From positions 99,501 through 163,500 of the forward strand of contig BRXU01000057.1 in assembly GCA_030267565.1 (NCBI GenBank): 64,000 nt of DNA, written 5' to 3'. Shown here one piece after another: positions 21,446 to 31,500 of the stretch. Origin of the DNA: Pleodorina starrii (Eukaryota; Chlorophyta; Chlorophyceae; Chlamydomonadales; Volvocaceae). Made by a program: the position numbers and the translations under genes. Position 1 is the first letter of the stretch; each line of letters starts with the position of its first letter. Under the pieces are notes generated by a model. It made no database searches. It saw only the letters and a list, made by a program, of their open reading frames with translations, and was not told the DNA's origin.

Positions 21446-21795
21446 GCTGTCGCGGCGCTTGGAACACCGACGGACGTTGACGGCAAAGAGTCAGATGCAG
21501 CCGAGAAAGCAGATGTGAGTTGCCGGATGGGACACTTTGAAGCCTGCTCAACGGGGTTTGCAGCCGACGCGGATGCCTCGACCGCCGATGCAGCTGTTGG
21601 CGCGGGATGAGATAAGCGCACGCTTGACCCCGTAATGGCAGCAACAGATGTTACACTCTGCTGATGTTGTTGTGGGCTCGGCCGTGCGCTGTTGCCCGGA
21701 CTCGACACAGCGCGGGCAGCAATCCTTCGCGGCCTCATGACCTTTTGCGACGAGGCCAACACCGTATTCGACAAACTCATCGACATTATTGCCAT
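15261..21795 (-). CDS. Cytochrome P450, plastid-targeted, clan-97-like; 12 exons, 644 aa
   Basis: Exons in transcript order: 21284-21795, 20438-20603, 19985-20076, 19169-19408, 18686-18803, 18030-18116, 17597-17662, 16926-17150, 16423-16525, 16175-16256, 15725-15818, 15261-15410; all splice phases match. The N-terminus (MAIMSMSLSN...MRPRRIAARAV) fits a plastid transit peptide; a poly-Ser run from a GACGAG repeat follows near residue 125. Core motifs: I-helix AGHETT (451-456), K-helix E507-x-x-R510, FNPDRF, and heme loop FGAGPRMCLG with ligand Cys588. RLTLDIVG and AGHETT recall CYP97 carotenoid hydroxylases, but CYP97 has FGGGPRKC, so this is probably a separate algal family. Substrate unknown. 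Exon 4 carries a Pro/Ser insert (SPSPSVSS) after the helix LADIWMEAVEA. The gene converges on the rhodanese gene. Confidence 0.88.
15865..15975 (+). repeat. (GTGGGT)n hexamer array in a P450 intron
   Basis: About 18 nearly perfect GTGGGT units (ACCCAC on the sense strand) in the intron between the FNPDR exon and the heme-loop exon. Intronic because flanking splice sites and phases join across it. Confidence 0.9.
18849..18882 (+). repeat. (CAGG)n tetranucleotide repeat in a P450 intron
   Basis: Eight GGCA/CAGG units between exons 4 and 5 of the P450 gene. Confidence 0.85.
20876..21000 (+). repeat. Octamer array TGGGTGGC in P450 intron 1
   Basis: About fifteen TGGGTGGC units with single changes (GACTGGCT) near the right end. 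It lies in the intron between the transit-peptide exon and exon 2. Confidence 0.9.
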
Positions 21796-22412
21796 ATTTA
21801 ATAGGCGACCAAAAGCTGGATCAGCGCTTTCCGTCCAAGAAAGTCAAGACTGATTCCGTTTCGGCGTTCCGGTATGGCTTTCCGCTGCGCGTCGTCACAT
21901 AAGCAAGATCTGCAAGTCACACTAGGTCCTATCTATGCCATGAAATATAAATGCCTCAATGTTGCCACGGTAGCTAAGGCCAAAAGAAAGATTTTCTCCA
22001 TCGCCAAATCGTCTGCCGTACGGCGAGCGACGAGCACGAGACCGGGGCATCTCTTTTGCGTCCGCTTAGGCGCGCCAGTGTTGTAACATAAGTTTTGTTC
22101 AAAATATTTTGCTGAATGCCCTGCTGCTTGAAGGGTTGTATTCCCGGTACCTCGTAGTGCGTCCGGCGTACCGTAGCGGTAAAATCGGACCCTATGCGTG
22201 CGCTGCGAAGCGGAGACCTCTAAGAGGTTACAAACAAACAAATGGCGAGTTTATACAATAAATATTCTACCCGGAAGCCATCTTGCCTGCGTCGCTCAGC
22301 GGCCTATATTCTTACGGTCTCGCATGCTACCTGTTAAAAGCAAGGTGCCGCGCTTTTTAAGGCGCGGAGCAGGTAGGCTAAATCCCACGTATCCCACGTA
22401 TCCAACTCATTG

Positions 22413-22447
22413 GGTGCGGGAACCCCTGGAACAGGGGTTCCCGCACC
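22413..22447. repeat. Perfect 16-bp hairpin with a GAA loop
   Basis: GGTGCGGGAACCCCTG, then GAA, then its exact complement. A short repeat (CCCACGTAT twice) precedes it. No T-run follows, so it is not a typical RNA polymerase III or bacterial terminator. It may be a transposon end or a structured transcript element. Confidence 0.7.
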
Positions 22448-23122
22448 TGGAATGCACCGACCTCTGCACTACTAGTGTGCACCTTGTGCACAGCAGCGCT
22501 TAGCAGCCACGGACTTGGGCCCTGGACTGGACTGGATGGACTGGAATAGACTGGCGCAAACATCATCAACATTACGCTGCGACGCCAGGTCACACAGCCT
22601 TGCACTCAGGAGTTTTAAAAACCACTCGAGGGCTCTTGTCAAGGGCGAAGCGCCTTCCGTCGTCTGGGTAAATATTGCGGAGGGGCTACGACCTACGAGG
22701 TACGGGGCGGCGTTGCACGTACCACGCTAGAAACTTGGACAGCCAGTGTCAATACAGGAGGCACACGGCGGTTGCATGTCTGCACATTGCTTTCACACCA
22801 AGCCCGCTCAAACGCATATAGCTGCCTCGCAAATGCCTTACCGTGCAATCAGACACGTAACCTGTGTGACCGCGTTTTGTGCTCCTGCAAGATTGTACGG
22901 CGGTGTGGGCTAACGAGGCGGGTAGGTGCGGGACTGCCCAGCCTGGTGGCGCCTTTTCAGCTGGGAGGATTTGACGATAGTGGACCTTGCGGCGTTCTTG
23001 CTGCTTGTGTAGGCTAGGGTTGGTGGGCCTGATGGCGCGGTGGGCTTGGAGCTGGTGGGCCTTGGTGGCTTTGCGTTTGGCACCCCTTTGCGGCTGCCCC
23101 TGGGGTAGGATGAACAGTCTGT

Positions 23123-23240
23123 CTAGCCTGTACGGCTAGCGACCGGTGTGACAACCGGTCCCCCTTGTAATCTCCGCATCCTAACGAGGCGACTTTCCGT
23201 CACATGTTGGTTGTTTGCCGGCAGCAGCCGGCGGAGATAA
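23123..23240 (+). ncRNA. Candidate structured RNA (cluster of stem-loops)
   Basis: Three local hairpins in a row: CTAGCC/GGCTAG with loop TGTAC (23123-23139), GACCGGT/ACCGGTC with loop GTGACA (23141-23160), and GCCGGC/GCCGGC with loop AGCA (23217-23232). The last is enclosed by a longer pairing, TCTCCGC (23171-23177) with GCGGAGA (23231-23237). AGATAA after it fits an H-box pattern (ANANNA), but no convincing ACA box was found. No ORF covers it. Whether it is transcribed is unknown. Confidence 0.25.
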
Positions 23241-26200
23241 CAGCTCTTCCGCAACAATGCAGCGATGACTGCAGAAAGACTTGCGTAAAGGCTGCCAACT
23301 AACCGCTACCCTCGCTTCGACGCCAGTAGTAATGGTACAACCCTAGTCGCAGAATGTTACGAACCGACGAAGGCAACCTCTAAATGCGAGCCCCAAGCGC
23401 TGGCGTGTCAAACGGCATACATGACCTCCTGGCGGATCCGGTGCCCCCGCACCAACGCAAGCAACAGCCAGACGCACGGGCGGGCGGCAGCAGTGAGCTG
23501 GATGGGTGATCTGCTGGGGGTGGGGTCTCGGGTGGATGATGACGAGTTGACTACAGCTGGCCGGTCCACGCAGCAAATCTGCTCCATGCATTTGTACGAC
23601 GCGTTATTGCGGTCCCAAGGCAGGCAAGCAGGCAGGCAGAAGACAATACCCCATTCCAGCCCAGTCCAGGAGCATACACACCGGGACGAGCTGCGGGAAC
23701 GAACCGGTAGAGGCCATGCCACAGGCCCCTTGCGCGCGTTAACCGGGTACAACGGGGTGTGCCCAGCTGCCCACACGTCTCAGCAGATAAGGGGCTACGG
23801 TACTTGCCCACGTCGTTCTCGTCTACCTCAAAGCTTGAGAAAGGGCAGAGTCCGCTGCATCAGTACGGGCCGGGGAATCGTGGTATGAAGCGTTGAGATG
23901 GGCATCTCCTGGATGGAAGCGCAGCGGCGAGGTAGGTAGTACGTACATTTGGCGCAGCAGCCTTCGACGTCGCGAGCTCGCAACAATACGCAAGTCGCTT
24001 CCTTCGTGGAAACTTGGTTGCCGCGTGAAACTTAAGAAAAAAGGGATTCGCTCATTGTGAATGTTTGAGAAGAGCCCGAAAGTCGAGCAAGCTGGGCCGC
24101 ATTTTTGCGGCCGATTGCTGCTGCGAATGCCAACTTCAAACTTCCCCGCAAGTCGTTCTTTTCAGTTTTCGCTGCAACATTGGTTGCCATGTAATATATA
24201 TCGTTAACCGGACTTGTTTAGCTTGCAAATGCGCCAAGAACCCTGAAGTCGGGCGAGTCCGTCGCAAAAATGCTTGCGGACGATGACTTTTATGTTCAGC
24301 ATCATGTATATACGCCCAGATGCAGTGAAGAACTACCTTTTGATGTCAAGAAAGCTATTGGAATGTAGCTGAGTGCGATGGTGGACGGGGAGCTCGGAGC
24401 TGCCACTTTCAATTTGAAATACCGGTAGAACGTGATTGCCAGCGCTCAACGTAGCGCTTGTCGCGAAATGATTTACGGAGGCCCGCAGAAGCACACCACT
24501 GAGTAGCTGAAGTGAAGCCTTACGGTTGCCGCGGGTTTGGGGGTGCCGCTCCGAAACTTTTCCTGACGCACACTGCAGGCAGCCAGGGTCATACCCAACC
24601 CGGCATCCCGGGGGCCGCTCCAAAGCGACGGTTCCGCCGAAACCACATGCGCCGATCGTGTCGTGCGAGGATACGGATGTGCCAGTATGATCTTCAAATG
24701 CACGTCAGGAGCATGACGGCGGAATGTTCGTCACTAAAATTTCCTCGGGGGCAACCCACACACGGTGCGCCGCTTGCATAATACATGCCATAACGACCAC
24801 ATGCCGGCTACTGCAAGGCAGTCAGCGGCAGCATGGGAGCCAGCCTGCCGCCACAACCCGCTTCCCTCCGCCCTTTCCTGCTCTGCTCTGCCCGCCATTG
24901 CCACAAGCCATGCGCTGCCAGGCCGCGCCACCTGCACCCACCGCCCTCATCGTGCACGTATTGCTGTTGAGTTTGTGGACAGTACTGACTACCGGTATGA
25001 TCAGAGACAGTACCGCGGGGTCCGTCCGTCCCCCTCAGGCCCCCACGGGTGAAGCGACACCCCCAGGTACCGGTACCGGTGGGGGGGTAGGAGCCCACAT
25101 TGGCAACCCTGGCGGGCATCAGCAGCGGCATCAGCAGCGGCATCAGCAGCCAACGCAGCGCAGCGCAGTGCAGTGCAGTGCAGCAGCCGCGACACACTTC
25201 CATCCGCGCCGCGCCCCTAGCTGCGCCGCCGTTCAGTCCCACCCTCCAAACCCCCACCCCAACTGGGAGCTTCCACCAATTGCAGGAATCCACGGCTGCA
25301 TTCCATCCACTGTTGCGGCACTGCCCGGGACAGACAGGCAAGCAGGCTGGTGCAGGTTGCCGCAACCGGTGGGCAAACGTTTCGTACGCCCACGTTCTTC
25401 AGTGCCGGTGGCGGCAGCGGTGGGGCAACATGTCGGCACAACCCGCCGCTGGCAGCAGAAACCACATCCACCACTGCCGTGCAATGACGAAACGAAAGGG
25501 TGCGCGCACGACAAACTGGGTGACTCAATCACGGATAAAATCAACCTTGCTATAAGTATAAAAACGAGAGACGGACTAATCAGGCCACTTCGACCTGGCA
25601 CGACTCATCACAAACGAACTCCGGCGCCGATCGGCTGCAGCGCCCCGGAAGCGCCCTCCCCCGGACACCCGCCAGCCACCGGAACCAGTTCCCACCAGAT
25701 TGGACGGCTGAAGGGGGTGGCCTCGCAGCCCAGCGCGCCTCAATCCATGACGGGAGCCCAATTAGCTTCGTGCGCACATCCATCCAGGCTTCATTTGCGG
25801 CCCCCACCCCGCCCACCCGCCAAGCAACTATTGTCGCTGCCGCTGCCAGGCTGCGCTACGATTAGCGCCGTCGTGTGATGCGACGCAAGGACTAAGGCTG
25901 GCTGCCGCTGGGTGTGGGCGGGAATCAGGCCTCTGACCAAGCAGGCAACCGGCCGACGGGCGGCCGCCCATCCCTGTGCCGTGCGGCCACACCAAGAGGA
26001 GCGCAGCAGCGGGTGGGTCGGCGCAGCGGTGGATCAGCAACCGCATACGGTACATACCCCTATCTGTCCCTGCCGCGGTAAGTGCAAGCCCGCTGCTGCT
26101 GCGCGCCAGAGCCGGACTATGCTGGCTATCGATAGATGGACGCCGCCACCGGAACTACCCTCTTCCCTCTTCCCTCTTCCCTGTGACCTCCCCCTCCCCC

Positions 26201-28568
26201 TCCGCTCGCATCGTAGTGCGCCGCAGCGCCATACGCCTTCGCCCCGCCTGCCTTCCGGCCACCCAGTCCGTCCACCGGAACCCCATCCCCCGTGCGACCC
26301 GACCCGACCCGACCCGACCCGTGCCAGTGACCGGGCCATCATGACCAGGCGCCTGACCCCCCCCCCGGGGTCAAGGTCCGCGGAACAGCGACGACGACGG
26401 CGGCGACAGCAGACACACTCAGGCAGCGGACACGACAGGTGGGTCGATGTACGGGCGCCAACCTCACCTCACCTAATCCGTTGCAAACAATGGCAAGGGC
26501 ATGGATGACGTCCAAAACGTGTGCCGCAATACACATACGGTAATTAACACATAAACACAGCGCAGCCGGCACATCGCACCCTTCCCTGAACGACCAATGA
26601 CCGCCGTACGTACCCCGACTGGGGTCCCCCAGTCCGGGCGACGAAACGTGGATATGCGCATTGGGGCATCCATCGGGCTGCACGTCGCTTGACTCACCAG
26701 GCAACGCACCACAGCCACCTCGGCAATCATCAAACTCAACAGCCGCGGGGCCCCCCGGGGGAACACGCACAGTCCGCCGGCAGCCGACCAGGCGTACAAG
26801 TGCCACAAACCACCTTCGAACTCGTGTTCCTGACCCCAACCACCCCCACCATACGCGCTCGGTGCGCCCGCCCGCCCGCTGCAGCAGCACCTGCAGCAGC
26901 ACATGAGGCTGCTGCTGCTGCCGGCGGAATGGCGGGCGGCTGCCGCAGTCCCCGCCCTCCAAACACAGCCCCCACCGGCAGCCCACCGCGGGAGGGTGAA
27001 GCGGAAGGAAGGGCCCCACCGGACGTCCCCCAACTGACACCACACCGGAATCACGTCCGCGGCGCCCTTCGCACACACACACGCGCACACACACGTACAT
27101 CCATGCGGGGTAAACACGGTAGCGGCAACAGCACTTATCAGCCGATCCTTTGCACAACAAGAGGCCCACAACAACCGGCAGCATTCAAGTCCAGTTCCGG
27201 CCCCCGCAGCACCCACCCACCCACCCACCCACCCACGTACTCGCCATGCAGCCATGCAGGGCCGCTGTCAGCAACCCGACAGCCAGGCAGGCAGGGATGG
27301 AGCCAGACAGCAGCTCGGCTGAACAACACTGCGGATGCACTGCACGCACTTTTTTCGCCTGATACACACACTAATGTTTCCTTTTCACAAGCTACGTGGC
27401 CGCACAGTTGCCACAGCACTGACATGTACGTGTATCGGCCATGTCCTCGCTCCCGCCGCCTACCTCTCGCTGCCCGGCCACCCTCTGGACCTCTCGCTCG
27501 CAGCACCCGCCTCCTTCTCCGCCTCCATCCCTCTTTTTCCGCCCCTCCATCTCCAGCCACCCCATCCCTACCTCCCATATTCCGCCACCCCTACTGCCCC
27601 GTGCCTTGCTGACCGGCAGCCACCCTCATTCGGGACCCCATACCGACCCTCATACAGTCCTCTGCCTGGCCTGGCCGGGCCGGGCGGATGCGACCCGGCC
27701 CCACGTGCCACCCGCCTCTCTGCCGCTCCGTCGTTGGCGCCACCGCCCACCACCCCGAGATAGCCCCGACCAGATAGGCGCCCAGTTCCGATCGAGTATG
27801 TCAAGCTGCGCGGGTGACCGCCGCAGTGGCCCTCACGCCACCGTTCAGGCGACCTGGGCGTGTGTACGTAGGGGCCCTTGGCCCTGACCCTGGCCCTGAC
27901 CCCTGGCCCTGGCTCCTGCTGGGCCCCGTCAGGTTAAGCGGCGGCTGCCCGCGCCTGCCCGCCAAGCTGCGCTGCGCTGCCCCGCATTCGCACACGCATA
28001 GACACAGGCACGCACACGCACACATGCTATCGTCGTGCCCAGAGCGCTCACAGGCGGCGCATGCGGGCGTCTGATCAGCACGAGCACCTGCTGGCCGGAG
28101 TCCGGGTGTGGGTTGATACCTGGGCCGTACGTCTGCCATGTGCCGCCCTTCCCGGGCCCCACCCGACCCCATCCCACCCCCCGGCAGCCACCCCAGCAGC
28201 GGCAAACCTCGCTCTCGGTCACGTACCCGCATCCTTCCCCACAGCGGCACGAACGCACCGCCCCCTCCACGCAACGCAGCGCAGGCACTCCTGTCTGTCT
28301 GCCGGTGCCCACGTCAAGTCAGCACTCACAGATACCAGGTAATCCTCAGGTAATATCCCAGGTAACTGCGTTGCGTTCCCTCGCCCCGGGCCGTTTCAAT
28401 CACCCCGACCAACTGACCTCCGCCCTCCGTCCGCCCGACCGCCGCAACGATGCACGCAGGCAGTGGGGCCCAAAGCTAGCTAGCCAGTTGTAGGGAGACG
28501 CACTCCACGCTGGCGCCGTACTCCGCCTTCAGTCCCCAGTAGCAGTCCAGCAGCAGCAGCCGGCGTCT

Positions 28569-31500
28569 TCAACTCTGACTGCACCTCATCTCCGACATCT
28601 TGGCCCCATGCAGCGACATCCACAGCGCCACCGCCGACTGGTTGTCCAGCGGGTAGTCCGTGAGGGGGCTCCCTGTGGCTGCACCCACCTCCGCGGCCTT
28701 CGCTGCAGCAGCCGCCACGTCCTCCGCTGTGGCGGGTGCTGCAAGCCAAGTGGGGCACACGTCAACGCTTGTGCCACCACCACCACTCCCACTCCCACCA
28801 CCACTCCCACCACCAGCCCCACCTCCACCACTCCCACCACCAGCCCCGCCACCACTCCCTCTGCCGCCGGCCAGCGATGTCGAGCCGCTGCCGCTGCTGC
28901 CACCCTGGAGCGTCGAGCTGCCGCTGCCGCCACCGCCACCAACGCCGGCGGGCCCCGGCGGGTCGTTGTCAGGGCCGGGGCCCCCCGATGTCGAGCTGCC
29001 ACCGCCGCCGCTTCCGCTGCCGCCCTCGCCCACCCCATCGCCGGCGCCGCCGTTGTCCGTCGGCCGGTCACCCTCCTCCGCAGACGACGACGAGTCTGTG
29101 TCTGATGGCTCCACCCCCACAAAGCTGACCCTGGAGGCCTTCCGTTGCGGCTGCTGCTCATCCTCCTGACCCTGGCCCCCGGCCTCCTCCCGCCTCCTCT
29201 TCAGACAACTCCTCGGGGCTGCAGGCATGGCCCTGGCCGCGGCCTGGACTGCCGCTGACCCCACCGGCCCGGCAGCAGCGGCCGTCCCGCCGTCCACTTC
29301 TGCCCCGTTGCACTCGGGACCGTCAGCCGCTGCTGGACGGACCGCAGCCTCCCCCGGGGCATCCACCGGCTGGCTCCCTGCCTGTGCGCCCCTCACCGGA
29401 GCAACTGCCTTCGGGCCATCCGCGGACTCAGCGGCCGCGGCAGCAGCAGCAGCCGCCGCCAGGGGTATCGGGCAGTCAGCAGCCGCTGGCGCGCGTGTAG
29501 GCGTGGAGGCAGCCCTTGGAGCGGCAGCGGGCAGCAAGGCCGCAGCCTCCGGCCCACCTCCGAAACCACTCATGATTTGCGGCCCGCGCTGGCTGAGCAA
29601 GGGAGCTGCGACCCGTTCCGAGCTGCCCGCGGGTCCGGCCGCGGCTTCTGACTCTGCCTCGGCTGCCGCCAACAGCTCCAGAGCGCTGCCCGGGGCAACC
29701 GTGGACCTACCGCCCGGCGGCTCCGTCACAGCTGCCGAGACCAGAACGCTCTCATGGCCCACCGCCGCCGCTGCCGCAGTCGCCGCCGCCAGTTGTCCCA
29801 CGGAGTCGGCAACAGGTGTCACTGCACTGCCCCCGGCGGTCATCTCCGTCTCCAGCTCGCCCTCGGCTGCAGCCGCCACAGCCAGAGCCGCCGCGCCATC
29901 CCTGCGTGCAGCACCTTCAGCTGAGGCAGCCTCCGGGTCGACATTGCACTCCGTCTCCGTCTCCATGGCAACAGCGTCCACTGCCGCTGAAGCCTCCTCC
30001 TCCTCAGCAGCAGCAGCCGCGGCAGAGAGAGCTGCTGCTCCCTCCACATCACCTCCGCTGACAGCCGCCGCATCCAGACCGCATCTGTCGGCGGCGACCG
30101 CCTTCGGGCTGCCCTCACCCGCATCAGGCGCCACTTGCAGGCAGCCCGGGGTGACAGTCGCTGCAGCCGTAGCAGTACTGCCCTCAGCCGCCGCTGTCGC
30201 CTCCCGACCGCAATTGGTGTCTGACGTCACCGCCGGATCACCCCACGTAATCCCAGGCGCCTTCACCGGAATGCAACCAGCCACCGCGGCAGCAATCGGC
30301 TGCTCTGCCGGAGGGGCAGCGGCAGCAGCACCCGCCGACGGCTCCGGCGCTGCCGCCATCTCTGCTGCAGGTGGTGGTGACAGCCGGGAGGCGGCAGCCG
30401 CTGCTCCGTGCACTAGCTGCTGATCGGGCTGCAGCGGCTCCCCCTTCATACCCCCTCCATCGCTGCGGTGGCCGCCAGGGTCCTCCTGCAGCTGATGAGG
30501 CTCCGGCTGGGGGCGGGGCGTCTTGTGCTGGGGGTGGGGTGTCAGCTCCCGGCCCCGCTGCGGCATCGCTGCTGGTCCGGGCCCTGCTTCCGGCCCTGGG
30601 TAGTCCACCCCCGCTAGCGCACCCGCCACCACAACGGGCGCCGGTGGGTCCACAGCCACAAGTGGCCCAGCGGCATCCATTGCCTGCTGTTGGGGCTCCG
30701 GCTCCCGAGGCCGCTCGGCTTGTGGTTGCGGTTGGCGCTGCTGCTCGTGGACCAGCCCTTGCCGCTGCTGCTGTTGCGCCAGCAGCGCCAGCCATAAATT
30801 TAGCACCTGCAGGGGCTGCTGCGGCAGCTGTGGCTTCTGCAGGGGCTGCTGCGGCAGCTGTTGCACTTGCAGGGGCTGCTGCGGCAGTTGTGGCTTCTGC
30901 GGCAGTTGTGGCTTCTGCGGCAGCTGCGGCTTCTGCGGCTTCTGCGGCTGCTGCGGCTTCTGCGGCAGCTGCGGCTTCTGCGGCTTCTGCGGCTTCTGCG
31001 GCAGCTGCGGCTTCTGCGGCTGCTGCGGCAGCTGTTGCCCTTGCAGGGGCTGCTGTGGCCTCTGCGGCTGCTGCGGCTGCTGCGGCTGCTGCGGCGGCGG
31101 TGGTGACAGTCCGTCATCCGGCCCCCCAGGCTGTACTGCATTGGGCCGCAGCTGGTCTTCCGGGTGAGCGGCGGGAGGCACCGAGCCTGCTGGCAGCACC
31201 GGCATCGGCAGCTCTGGAGGCCACGGCGCGTCTGTGTTCTCCCGCCAGTGGCGGAGGGGGAGGACCTGGCGCTCCGTGTTGGGGTCCCGCTGCAACCAGA
31301 TGGGGAAGGAGGTGTGTGTGTGGGGGGGGGTTAAGGCTTAAGAGTGAGGTGTGAGGTGTGAAATGAAGATACTCGACGGGGAATAAGGCCCCGTGGCTGC
31401 TTGTGCAGGTGTGTTCAGTAAACGAGCGAGGCCCAGTCATGAAACCGCATACCCGTATGCACCCCATGAGCGAGGCAGGCTCCTGATCCTCATCCTGATC

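Larger units (their letters stand above)
21796..28568. other. Gene-poor 6.8-kb region
   Basis: No gene can be supported. From 21796 to about 24700 the DNA is less GC-rich, with short frames only and several hairpins (22413-22447; 23123-23240; GGCCGCA/TGCGGCC around 24100). From about 24800 to 28500 the plus strand is C-rich with CAG, CA and CCACC microsatellites, and has long frames on both strands (for example 24724-25878 plus and 26339-27184 minus) that lack domains and splice-compatible partners. It includes the P450 promoter and presumably the 3' UTR of the gene ending at 28569, but no TGTAA on the minus strand could be assigned. Confidence 0.5.

Noticed and set aside
24724..25878. 384-codon plus-strand ORF in the gene-poor region
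   Set aside because: No codon bias or domain; overlapping frames on both strands are equally open, as expected from composition.
26339..27184. 281-codon minus-strand ORF rich in Cys, Val and Gly
   Set aside because: Composition follows CA/TG and CAG microsatellites; no conserved motif.
29227..30423. 398-codon Ala/Ser/Pro-rich ORF on the plus strand
   Set aside because: It is the antisense shadow of the large minus-strand exon 28569-31289; GC-rich codons keep the opposite frame open, and it has no domain.
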